A stretch of 64,000 bases of DNA from Tubulanus polymorphus (lineage: Eukaryota > Nemertea > Palaeonemertea > Tubulaniformes > Tubulanidae): the NCBI RefSeq assembly GCF_964204645.1, contig NC_134032.1, positions 16,058,775-16,122,774 on the forward strand, read 5' to 3'. The notes below the pieces were generated by a model. It had not been told where the DNA came from. It saw nothing but the letters and a program-made list of their open reading frames with translations, and did no database searches. The position numbers were made by a program, and so were the translations under genes. Position 1 is the first letter of the stretch; each line of letters starts with the position of its first letter. Shown here in pieces: positions 47,436 to 59,500 of this stretch.

Positions 47436-48540
47436 CCCTGAACTCTACCGAAAGACAACGATTTAACGAAAATTAGATCATTTTGAAGTAAGGCATTTGA
47501 TCCAGGAACCAGATTATGTAACCGCATTTGGTTTAATAGCCGCCATTCCTGACTGCTTAACGCTGATTACTGGAATCAGGATTAATTAAACCACACTCTA
47601 TATCACCCTGGAATGATAATGAGACAATTAGATGAATCCGGGGTCTAATTCTAACTGTAGCTTTACAGCAAATGGGCGTTTTTTTCCGGCCATGCGAATA
47701 TGAGGTATTATAAAAACATCAGGTCATCTCTTGTTCCACGGTCCAAATTCAACGCCAATGAGCCTTATTGTTTAAAAACATACCGTACACCAGTCATCAC
47801 ACCTAGACTGGTCACCTGTCCCAGGTTCGCGATGAGCAAGGGTTAACGGTTTTAGGGCAGCTAGGGTTAGGTTAACTGACCTGCCTGACGAGCTAGCCTT
47901 ATGGTGACACTTTATCGTTATTTTCGTCGCAAAGTTTGCCAGTTTGCCGGTAATTCATTTTTGGAATAAAGCTTTGAATTAACTGGAAATGTTCTGGGAG
48001 TTCAAAGACTTGAGTTTATGGCCGAGAATAGTTGGAAATGAGCTTATTATAAACTGCGGTGCTTAACTCATGACCGCGGAACAGGAATTAATCTCAACAC
48101 TTAATCTCGGTTAGAATTCACACCTAATCGTATTAACAGCATTATCATTTATTTGCGATGATTTTCCCCCAATATTCATACCATAATAATTGACTGGACT
48201 TAAGTTGTCAGGTTGGTTTTAGAACCAAACGTCGACTGGTCGTAAGTTGTTGGATTGGGTTAACTAAAGATGGACCTAGACTTAGGTTGCTAAATTGGCG
48301 ATTTAACTATAAAGAGCTAAGACTGACCCTAAACGAAATTCTACGGAATTCCGTCCCTGCTTTCCATGGTAACTTTACTAATCTTGTATGTCTTTTGATC
48401 CTTTTACACAAGCAGCAATTCACACATTCTATTTATACGGAATTCCGCGAATCAGCACAGGATTTCTGTTTGAACTTACTATAAGAATAAGGTGGTCAAC
48501 AGACCGTTGGTAACCTTGAAATATTTGAATTGGTCGCACG
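47436..48540. other. Upstream region of BCCT copy 1
   Basis: No exon supported. F2-like words at 48185-48290 (CTTAAGTTGTCAGGTTGG). Confidence 0.4.
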
Positions 48541-48544
48541 GGGG

Positions 48545-48552
48545 TATATAAA
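48545..48552 (+). promoter_or_regulatory. TATA box of BCCT copy 1
   Basis: TATATAAA in GGGGGTATATAAACAAAAAG. The expected start is near 48575, followed by a short non-coding exon. Confidence 0.7.
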
Positions 48553-48574
48553 CAAAAAGGCGTTAGCTTGGCGG

Positions 48575-48660
48575 CGTTAACAGTTCCGAGTCGTGACCAG
48601 TCACACACTCACACACGGAGGGAACAAGACAACATTTACACCCAGAACTAAAAGACGAAG
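48575..48660 (+). other. Non-coding 5'UTR exon of BCCT copy 1
   Basis: Ends GACGAAG|GTAAAC at 48660. The next acceptor is ATTTTTCAG at 49779, giving exon 2 from 49780 with ATG at 49799. Start coordinate estimated from the TATA box. Confidence 0.55.
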
Positions 48661-49779
48661 GTAAACTGTCAATTTATACACAGTTTAGTTTAGTTATCGA
48701 TATAGAAATATTGATAATTTCCAGAATTGTCAATATTTTCTTTTTACGTATTTCATCTGTTTTTCCACTTGAAGAAGAGTTATTTCAGAATAAGGAATAT
48801 TTTTTATACTAGAACCAGTTAATAACGTATCGTTAAACAATTTTCTGATGTTAATTATTGTCAGATTTTTAAATCGCTTAATTAGACTGTACTCATCACT
48901 TGAACAGTCGAACTGGCTTAGTAAATTGAATGTAAATTTAATTTGATTAAGGACTGAAAAAAAGTGTCCATTGTTTTCACCAGAAATTTAAACACACATT
49001 CTTGTTTAAGCGGATGCATAGGGACATTTCAAACTAAACCGTTTTAAATTTAACCGATCACATGGAACAGAGTGTGGTTGAAAACATGATCAAATTTGGC
49101 ACGTTTTTAAGTAACCACGCCGCTTCAACAATGAGTTAGTTATACAGTAATCTTCGGTGAACGAATTCTTGGAAATCTAATGCGATAACATTTAGAACAG
49201 GGTATAATTAATTAGTAAAATTGCTTCGGTATTTTTCTATTATGTTATAGCTTTAGATTGCCTAACTCTTAAAGTACCTACGCGTTAGGTGCGGTCGGTC
49301 GCCTGTTAGATTAACTAAACAACATAAACTAAAGTTGCCCTAGGCCGTGAAATATTCACGTCCAAATGAACCTTTGAGAATTATAATTTGTGAACAATAA
49401 ACTTCCATTTATAATAAGACTATGGATCGACAGGTGTGTCGACATTCCAAGCCATCGGGTGATTTTCAGAAAACTAATCCGGACATACTCGATTGTGTTG
49501 AACTTCTGTCAAAGAAGAGGTCACCGCATTTCAATGAGAACTCATAATAGATTCCCATGCGCGACTTATCTTATAAACTCGATTCGTGAAGATTTTATTT
49601 CTATGAATTTTATGGTACTTATTTCTGCGAATTTTACGGTATTTTTTTTAAAGAATTTTAGGGGAATTCATTTCCGTGAAAATTAAAGCTTTTTACATTC
49701 TTGAATTGTTGATATTTATTTATATCCATTTCTGGGAATGTTTTGGGGATTTTATTCGTGAATTTTATTCATTTTTCAG
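48661..49779 (+). other. First intron of BCCT copy 1
   Basis: AT-rich, no exon seen. The open frames at 49390-49686 and 49676-49942 are short and overlap the intron/exon border. Confidence 0.5.
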
Positions 49780-49798
49780 ACACAGATCGCTAAGAGAG

Positions 49799-52700
49799 AT
49801 GTCGGTAGACTATCGGAATGGTGGCACCGCATCCTACCAAATGAATCCTGATAAACCTTTCAACAACCATGAATTCGACGAAAAAGGCGCCTCCGATACG
49901 CCGGTAGGTGACAGAAAAAATGTTTTTCTCGAAAATGTATAATTGTTATTTTGTTTAGTGAAAAAGTTTAAGAATGTCAGGATCCAGTTCCAGTCTGAGA
50001 GGATTTCAACTTTATCAAAAAAGAAAAGAGATTTCAGCTCAAAAGTGAACTCTAACTCTGTGAAGTTGGGTCCTGTTGCTGGAAACACAATTTTGTTTTA
50101 AATTCGGGTTAACGGAGTCTAATGTATGATTATCATTATCACGATACTATTATCTTATCATACACAGCCTGGACCGACGGTGGTCGAAGACGATGAAGCT
50201 GTGAATTCTAAACGAGGAAGTTGTTATTGTACCGGTATGACAGGAGGATGTTTCCACCAGTGTATTCCCGACCCGGATGAAACTAACACAATCGCATACG
50301 ATAAAATCAAGGTTCGTGCAATCAATGAATTGAATTCTACAATGTATTATGATGTTGAAATAATTTATGTAAAACAACCGTCCACACGGGCAGATCTATG
50401 ATGTAGTCTCGGGGTCCCCCTTGCCTTCCTGTTGAGGTTGCGCCCTTAGCGTCTCGACGAAGATTGTTAAAATTAGACACTTATCCTTTCGGAAATTAGA
50501 ATTAACTGTGAACTCAGGATCCAGTTTCACAGTTGTGAGAGTTGGAGTTAACTTTGAACTCGGGACCCAGTTCCACAGTTGTTAACTGTGAATTAAAGCC
50601 AGTTTTTTTCCTTAATCAAATCCCATTTGAAAAATGTTTTATCCTTTATATAATTTCTATTTTTAGGACCGGAGTTGTTGGTTCAGGATCCCTAAGTTGA
50701 CGATCCGTCTAAACCCTATAGTTACTATTGCGGCGATCGTCTTCATTTGGGGTTTCGTTATTTTCTGTATGTTAAAACCGGACTTAACTGGAGCCGAGTT
50801 CAAAAGATGGAAAATATTCATCACGAAGACCTTCACATGGCTGTATGTCGGATCGCAGGATATCTGGGCTGTGTTTATCATCATAGTCTATTTCAAGGTA
50901 AGATTACGATTTGAAATATTTCGATGAACCGGGATGAAGATCCCCGGGAACTCTTTCGGCTGAAGATTGTGTTCTAGTCGGAGCCCAAACCATCGCTGAG
51001 ATCCATATCCCGATTTCCGAATCAACCATCCCCTGTTTTGATCCCGGCAGCACGTCCAGATATCCACATTCTCCGGGATCCAGGTGACGATTGTTCGACA
51101 CTATATTTCGACTCTGAACATACCCCGGTAATTAACTTTTATTACAGTACGGTCACGTGAAACTCGGTAAAGATGACGACAAACCCGAATATGGTAACGC
51201 GACCTGGTTCACCATGTTGTTCGCTTGTGGTATCGGAGTCGGGTTGTTCTTCTTCGGAGTGGCCGAACCGGTTTGGCATTACGTCCCGGAAGGAGGTGGT
51301 AATCGTTATATGTCGGATAAATCCATGCCGGACAATACTCTGGCTCAGATAGCTATCAACCTGACTTTATACCATTGGGGTAAGTAGTGTTAAACTATGA
51401 TACAGGGATAACCAACCAGCAGTTTCACGAATAACGGTCTAATACCTTATGAAATGATTCAGGCATTCAAATATTCAAAATAACCGTAGAATACCGTATA
51501 AAATGATTCGAAAGTTCATAATAACGGACAAATGATTAATGAGTTACATTGACGTTGTTATTTTTTGTTTTAACAGGTATTCACGGATGGGTCGTGTATT
51601 GTGTAATGGGAATGTTGATGGGTATCGTCTCTTATCGTATGGGTTTACCAATGACTGTTAAATCATGTTTCTATCCTCTACTCGGTGATAAGATATCCGG
51701 CTGGATGGGAGACGCTATCGACGCTTTGTCCATTATCACTACACTGTTCGGTGTCTGTACCAGTTTAGGTTTGGGCACGATTCAACTAAATACCGGACTC
51801 AACTTGATCAACCCTGACATCCCGATTAGCCGTATTAGTCAGATTATCATAATCTGGTGCATCACACTTCTGGCTACAGCCTCCACACTATCCGGTATCG
51901 GGCTGGGAATTCGTCGATTGAGCGAGTTATGTTTCGGAGTTGGAATGGTGATCATGTTGATCGTACTGTTCTTAGACAACACGTGGTACATCATGAATCT
52001 CTACACGCAGAGTATCGGGTTCTACTTCCAGAATATTTTACAACTCGGGTTTCATTGCGACGCCTTTGAACAGATCGGTAAATCTCACGGTGGAGCTGAT
52101 AGAAATAGAGGTCAGTTATCTTTAACCTACTAAATGTTTGATCGAGGAATGAATTGGTTTTTACTGGTTTGTAAAATGTTTTGTTTTCTGTTGCTATAGG
52201 TTACGCGGATGGTGAAACTGATGGACCAGAAATGTGGATGGATTGGTGGACTATTTTCTACTGGGGATGGTGGATCGCTTGGTCTCCTTTTGTCGGTGAG
52301 TTATTTATTAGTTTTATTAGTTCTATGTGGACTGCAGTATGGGACTGCTTGGGCTGCACTTGAGGGGCGTGGCGTAGGGGTCTTTTGTTAGTAGTTTAGG
52401 GCTCAAGGATGCGATGTGGAGCACTGAACTGCAGTATGGGGCTCTGGGCTCCAATCCAGGGCTATGTGGACTGCAGTATGGGACTTAAGCACTGTCCCAG
52501 CTCTGTGAAATGAAATCGGTTTACTATAACCCACTTTTTGATCGAACTGAAATCTTAATTTCAAAAGTCTTCAACGTTTTCCTTCTCTAAATTCAGGAAT
52601 GTTCATCGCTAAAATCTCCAAAGGTCGAACCGTCCGTGAGTTTGTTAACGGTACAATGACAGCGCCGATTATTTATGGATTTTTCTGGATGGTCATATTC

Positions 52701-53873
52701 GGCGGAATCGGAATCAAAATGGAACGCGAGGCGGCCGGCGCCGGACTGTGCTGCGGACACAATCTTAACGTCAACATCAACACATCCGATCCAAACGTGG
52801 GCCTACCAATCGGAAACTGGCTTTGCGAAAACAGCACTTGTAATCCATGTTCGAATCAGATTATAAACCGTCAGAAGACCATGTACTCAGATTCCTCTCA
52901 GTTCATCGCTCGTTTGAACGCATTGAACAATATCGCAAAACCGCAGGAAATGGGAGTCCAACTGGAAGACAAGAGATTGACTCGTTTATCTTGTCATTCG
53001 AAGGAACAAATGTGGTTCGACGTAATGGATTCTTACGGAAGTATTTCCGGATTTCTACGAATCTTTTCGATTATTGCTATCATTTTGTATTTCGTCACCA
53101 GTTCAGACAGCGGTTCTTACGTCATCGATTGTCTGGCCGCAAACGGCGATAAAGAACCACCGCGTATACAGCGAGTATTCTGGGCGTTTTCCGAAGGAGC
53201 CACGGCGTCTGCGCTGATATGGGTAGGCGGAAAAGATGCCCTGGACGCCCTACAGACCGTATCAGTTGCGGCAGGTTTACCGTTCACTATAGTAATCTGT
53301 TTCGTATGCGTGGCACTGTGGCGCGTTCTAGAAGTCGAAGGTGGTAATCGCGACCCGTACGGACCACAGTTTAAAGTCGGTATGTTCGACACACTTGCCC
53401 GACCTACACTACCCAGACTCGGTTGGATTCTGGCGGACTTTTTCCTAGCTCCGTACATATTCGCCCGAGCTATCGTTCATACTAGCAACACCAAAAGAAG
53501 AACGGCAATGCTGGTATTCTACACTGTCGTGCTCAGTATTTTACTGCTGGCGTTTATTGTCTTGTATATCTGCATAATTTGGGTTCCTGAGATTTATGCC
53601 ATTGCCTGGGTGTGTCTGGTAGCTTTCGGTACGGCCGCCGGTGGCGCTCGTATCGCTATGCGTAGTAAGTATAATATCGATGGTAACATGATTGAAGACA
53701 TCTTCTGCGCGATGTTGTATCCCCTACTTGCTTATCAACTTAACGAAACCGTAAACGACCGCGAGATGGCGGTGGCGTCGTCCCAAAACCAACCGGAACC
53801 GGTAGTGATCGTGAACGGTGCCGTAAATGACGTATATCTCCCGCCGCCTGACTACGAAACGACGAAAATGTAA
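49799..53873 (+). CDS. BCCT-family betaine/choline-type transporter, copy 1
   Basis: Plasma-membrane carrier of the betaine/choline/carnitine transporter family, expected to move a quaternary-amine osmolyte. Coding exons 49799-49903, 50168-50311, 50667-50897, 51148-51379, 51577-52110, 52200-52295, 52597-53873; all phases agree, 872 residues. A cytoplasmic N-terminus carries [14 protein letters not shown]; then TM1 ([17 protein letters not shown]), [26 protein letters not shown], the TM4 Trp box [11 protein letters not shown], and the TM8 signature [17 protein letters not shown] followed by [16 protein letters not shown]. The Trp pattern that forms the substrate box in bacterial BetP is intact. 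A Cys-rich extracellular-type insert (GLCCGH, NWLC, CNPC, LSCHS) after TM9 lengthens the protein against 500-700 in bacteria. The C-terminus ends with [12 protein letters not shown], a PPxY motif. The exon 2 donor GTTCGT is weak. Confidence 0.93.
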
Positions 53874-54089
53874 TGCAAGAAAATACTTATGTTTTGGGAC
53901 TTTAAATTTGACTGGAAATGTAGTTTAAGTATTTGATAATTTATAATATTAGTTTTAAACGTTGGTTTTATATATGTTAAGCTAGAAATTCTTCCATTTT
54001 TAAGGTGCAAACATTCGCGAGACTCGAATCATTTTAAATTTGTGTACCGTTTATTATTTATTTTTATTATTTATTATTATTTTTTAACT

Positions 54090-54095
54090 AATAAA
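54090..54095 (+). terminator. Poly(A) signal of BCCT copy 1
   Basis: AATAAA in CTAATAAAC, about 220 bp after the stop codon. Confidence 0.65.
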
Positions 54096-54139
54096 CTATT
54101 TATCTATGACAATATATAGAATGCGTAGTTTCTTTTCGG

Positions 54140-54151
54140 ATTTATATTCAA

Positions 54152-54183
<32 letters not shown>

Positions 54184-54390
54184 AAGTCAAAATAATAATG
54201 AAATTATCCGCTGTAATGTTTTGAGAGGAGCTGAGACCAAGGTGCACTAGTACACACACACATTCACGTCGGCAATGTTACATAATTGGGACAGCATACA
54301 TCGACGTCGGCAATACAACATCTTTGGGACACGCACATCGACGTCGGCAATATGGTATCATCGATTCGTGATGACTCTAGTGGTGCGAGC
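54140..54390. repeat. (AAT)n run and CGACGTCGGCAAT repeat
   Basis: ATA/AAT microsatellite 54155-54180, then three copies of CACGTCGGCAAT or ATCGACGTCGGCAAT at 54267-54350. Confidence 0.75.
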
Positions 54391-54439
54391 TGAGACGTGT
54401 TTCTTACTGTTTGTTCTACCAGCGGTACAGATATCTCCA

Positions 54440-54505
54440 TCCTGGCTGAGTGTAGCGATGCCATCAGGTTCGAGTCCCTGCAGAGGGAGGATGAGATATC
54501 TCTAA
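54440..54505 (+). repeat. tRNA-like SINE fragment
   Basis: A-box-like TGGCTGAGTG (54443-54452) and B-box GGTTCGAGTCC (54467-54477), followed by GAGGGAGGATGAGATATCTC. The spacing is shorter than in an intact tRNA. Related sequence at 41189-41225. Confidence 0.5.
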
Positions 54506-55515
54506 CAAGTAAAAAGCCACGGTATAAATTGAAAAAACATTTTTTTTTTATCTTCGAAAGTTTCGCAGTTACTTCTGAACCCCGCATCCAAATTAATACA
54601 ATAACGAATAATCATGGGAAGCAATCTTAGTCAATTAGAATCGTTATTGTATCGTTTTCTGATGATACGGGGGTTAGAAGTAGTCTCCAAACCGTCGTAA
54701 GATAAAAACAAATTTTTCAATATCTACTGTGGGTTTTAACTTGTTAACTCTTAACTGATATTAATATCACAAATATCGATTTGTACCGATCATCCATTTT
54801 CATATCCAACTCTGTCAACGAAATAAGAATCAAACTGCCTGTTTCGAGCCCTACGTCGGGTGACGTGGTCGGTTTAATGTAAGGTACACTAAACATTTAT
54901 AAGAGATATCCTTTAAAAAAGCTCGAAGTAGCAGCTGCCCCTTGCTCGGGAAGCAACCCCTCACGAATGCTCCTAGAAAGCAATTACAATCGAACTATTT
55001 TGCGAATTAAGATAGATAATTTATTCACGAATAATCAGAATTATTTGTCTTTATTTCTCAAATATAATGCGTATTTTCGATTCCATGAATATTCGATATC
55101 GATATGATTAGGATAAATTACACGAAGAATAAATTAAGATATGCATAAATTAGTTATACGAATAACTGTTACATTTAAGTATTTTATGCATTAACTACCG
55201 CGTGATCACAAGAATTATCACAAAATTGGGATTCGAACCCAATTGAACCGAACTAAAAAGTCAGGAATCCGCCAACTAACAAATTTTACTCTGCATTTTT
55301 TTTCCCAAATAATTAATCCAATAGCCCAAGGAACAAAGTCAACAGTTAATCACTAACCTCTATCTAAAGAAATGAATTCACGAGTGGTTCCTTTACCCGA
55401 AACAACCTCCCCATACTTGATGTATATCACAAGAGTATTTAAAACATAGCATTTCGAGTATATTTGTCTTGAATATAGAATATGATGCAACGATGTTAAA
55501 CTGATAGATAATGCA
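54506..55515. other. Spacer between the convergent BCCT genes
   Basis: AT-rich, no exon supported. Confidence 0.45.
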
Positions 55516-55519
55516 GGTT

Positions 55520-56216
55520 GGATGGAGTACTCTGGGTTATTCTATACCAGGAGTACTGGGTTATTCTGTGCCAGGAGTACTGGGTTATTTCATACTAGGA
55601 GTACTGGGTTATTCTGTGCCAGGAGTACTGGGTTATTCTGTGCCAGGAGTACTGGGTTATTTCATACCAGGACCCAGTTCCACAGTTGTGAGTTAGAGTT
55701 AACTCTGAGTTAAAGTTAGTTCATTTTCAATGAGTTAACTCAGAGTCAAATCTTAACTCAGAACTGTGGAACTGGACCCAGGAGTACTGGGTTATTCTAT
55801 ACCAGGAGTACTGGGTTATTCTATACCAGGAGTACTGGGTTATTCTATACCAGGAGTACTGGGTTATTATATACCAGGAGTGGTACTGGGTTATTCTATA
55901 CCAGGAGTACTGGGTTATTATATACCAGGAGTACTGGGTTATTATATACCAGGAGTACTGGGTTATTATATACCAGGAGTACTGGGTTATTATATACCAG
56001 GAGTACTGGGTTATTCTATACCAGGAGTACTGGGTTATTCTATACCAGGAGTACTGGGTTATTCTATACCAGGAGTACTGGGTTATTATATACCAGGAGT
56101 ACTGGGTTATTATATACCAGGAGTACTGGGTTATTCTATACCAGGAGTACTGGGTTATTCTATACCAGGAGTACTGGGTTATTCTATACCAGGAGTACTG
56201 GGTTATTATATGCCTA
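55520..56216 (+). repeat. 24-bp minisatellite
   Basis: About 24 copies of GGAGTACTGGGTTATTCTAT plus ACCA, interrupted by an F1 hairpin. Long open frames of LGYSIPGV repeats are artefacts. Confidence 0.97.
55672..55778. mobile_element. F1 hairpin inserted into the 24-bp array
   Basis: Full F1 palindrome flanked on both sides by CCAGGA from the array, which may be a short target-site duplication. Confidence 0.8.
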
Positions 56217-56523
56217 GATAGAGTACATAGTTTCGTGGACCGGAGTCGAGGTCGACTGAGTATTAACCGTAGCTAATGGTCATGAAGCCCACCGCGGTGG
56301 AACCCCGTAAGGTTCCAGGTGCAACTCAGAACAGCCTCACACTCAGATGTGGAGAATACAAGCACCTGATAATAGATATCCCGAAACGTCATGACTTCAA
56401 ATTTTCAATTCAATTTCAGATAAATAAATATTACGTTTTCACCCTTTTAAATTTGCTCCAGATTTTGTTTCGTTTTTTCCTCTCTACCTTCCAGTCCACG
56501 ATTCGGAAACATCTAAATATATT

Positions 56524-59500
56524 CTACTTAGATTTCAGTTCGATTTGCTCATCGCCATCATCATTAAACTCACCGGGGAACACAGAACTGCCGTGCTCCT
56601 TCATCGTCTCGGACAACTGGTAGGCCAACATCGGATACATAATCGAACAGAACATGTCCTCGATCATGTTACCGTCGATGCTGTACTTGGTTCGCATTGA
56701 AATACGACTAGCGCCAGCTACCGTACAGAATGCAAACAAAAACACACAGCCTATGGCGTACACCTCGTATATACCTAAACTCTTGATACAACCGAGGATT
56801 ACTAGTATCAGGAACGTCAACATGAACGTCGCCATGAATATGGTATAAGTGATCGTGATGCACTGCTTCTTCGTGCTGTTACTTGTGTGCGCCAGGACTG
56901 TGGCAAATGTGTACGGGGCGATGAATATATTAGCCATTACCCAGATGACATTGTGGGCGTTTGGACGCGCTAGAACATCGAACATACCGACCTTAAACTG
57001 TGGTCCGTACGGGTCGCGATTACCACCTTCGACTTCTAGAACGCGCCACAGTGCCACGCATGCAAAACAGATTACTATAGTGAACGGTAAACCTGCCGCA
57101 ACTGATACGGTCTGTAGGGAAGACAGGGCATCTTTTCCGCCTACCCATATCAGCGCAGACGCGGTGGCTCCTTCGGAAAACGCCCAGAATACTCGCTGTA
57201 TACGCGGTGGTTCTTTATCGCCGTTTGCGGCCAGACAATCGATGACGTAAGAACCGCTGTCTGAACTGGTGACGAAATACAAAATGATAGCAATAATCGA
57301 AAAGATTCGTAGAAATCCGGAAATACTTCCGTAAGAATCCATTACGTCGAACCACATTTGTTCCTTCGAATGACAAGATAAACGAGTCAATCTCTTGTCT
57401 TCCAGTTGGACTCCCATTTCCTGCGGTTTTGCGATATTGTTCAATGCGTTCAAACGAGCGATGAACTGAGAGGAATCTGAGTACATGGTCTTCTGGCGGT
57501 TTATAATCTGATTCGAACATGGATTACAAGTGCTGTTAACGCAAAGCCAGTTTCCGATTGGTTGGCCCACGTTTGGATCGGATGTGGTGATGTTGACGTT
57601 AAGATTGTGTCCGCAGCACAGTCCGGCGCCGGCCGCCTCGCGTTCCATTTTGATTCCGATTCCGCCGAATATGACCATCCAGAAAAAAGCGTAAATAATC
57701 GGCGCTGTCATTGTACCGTTAACAAACTCACGGACGGTTCGACCTTTGGAGATTTTAGCGATGAACATTCCTGAAATTAGAGTAAGAAAAAGTTGAAGAC
57801 TTTTAACTTTCTATGAAATACACAAAGGTCACAGAAAGCGATATTCCCGTATCACAGGGCTGAAGCATCCTTACCTTCCCGGCCACGCCCACATTGCATC
57901 CTTGAGCCCTAAACTACTAACAAAAACCCATACGCCACGCCCCTCAAATGCAGCCCAAGCAGTCCCATACTGCAGTCCACATAGCCCTAATTTAAAACCC
58001 AGTGCCCCATACTGCAGTTCAGTGCTCCACATTGCCGACTCGAAAGAGCCGTACATTACGTTCAGATCAGTTCTATATAAAACTAATAAATAACTCACCG
58101 ACAAAAGGAGACCAAGCGATCCACCATCCCCAATAGAAAATAGTCCACCAATCCATCCACAGTTCTGGTCCATCACTTTCACCGTCCGGGTAACCTATAG
58201 CAACAGAAAACAATACATTTTACAAACCAGTAAAAACCAGTAATCAAAATTAACTGTTTATGTAAAGATAACTGACCTCTATTTCTATCAGCTCCACCGT
58301 GAGATTTACCAGCCAGTTCAAAGGCGTCGCAATGAAACCCGAGTTGTAAAAGCCACTGGAAATAGAACCCGATACTCTGCGTGTAGAGATTCATGATGTA
58401 CCACGTGTTGTCTAAGAACAGTACGATCAACATGATCACCATTCCAACTCCGAAACATAACTCGCTCAATCGACGAATTCCCAGCCCGATACCGGATAGT
58501 GTGGAGGCTGTAGCCAGTAGTGTGATGCCCCAGATTATGATAATCTGACTAATACGGCTAATCGGGATGTCAGGGTTGATCAAGTTGAGTCCGGTATTTA
58601 GTTGAATCGTGCCCAAACCTAAACTGGTACAGACACCGAACAGTGTAGTGATAATGGACAAAGCGTCGATAGCGTCTCCCATCCAGCCGAATATCTTATC
58701 ACCGAGTAGAGGATAGAAACATGATTTAACAGTCATTGGTAAACCCATACGATAAGAGACGATACCCATCAACATTCCCATTACACAATACACGACCCAT
58801 CCGTGAATACCTGTTAAAACAAAAAATAACAACGTCAATGTAACTCATTAATCATTTGTCCGTTATTATGAACTTTCGAATCATTTTATACGGTGTTCTA
58901 CGGTTATTTTGAATATTTGAATGCCTGAATCATTTCATAAGGTATTAGACCGTTATTCGTGAAACTGCTGGTTGGTTATCCCTGTATCATAGTTTAACAC
59001 TACTTACCCCAATGGTATAAAGTCAGGTTGATAGCTATCTGAGCCAGAGTATTGTCCGGCATGGATTTATCCGAAATATAGCGATTACCACCACCTTCCG
59101 GGACGTAATGCCAAACCGGTTCGGCCACTCCGAAGAAGAACAACCCGACTCCGATACCACAAGCAAACAACATGGTGAACCAGGTCGCACTGCCGTATTC
59201 GGGTTCGTCGTCATCTTTACCGAGTTTCACGTGACCGTACTGTAATAAATATTGTATTACATTGCATTACGTAAATTAGGTTTATCAGATACAGAGAATT
59301 CACTGGAATATGAATCCCACAAAAGCTTTTTGAAAATCGAAACTGTTAAAATCTATTGAAATAATCCGAATTTTTTGGTTTTACACTAAAAACCATTTTC
59401 AAGGAGTAGCGAATAAATAAAGTCGAAACGTTGAATAAAATGCACTAGCTCAAGGAATACAGTATTCCTGAAGATGACTATTAGGATAAAGTCGAAACGT

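Noticed and set aside
52209-52391. Alternate-frame extension past the BCCT TM8 exon
   Set aside because: Wrong frame; the real exon 52200-52295 ends at GTCG|GTGAGT with matching phase.
55766-56221. LGYSIPGV repeat protein
   Set aside because: In-frame translation of a 24-bp minisatellite, no gene context.
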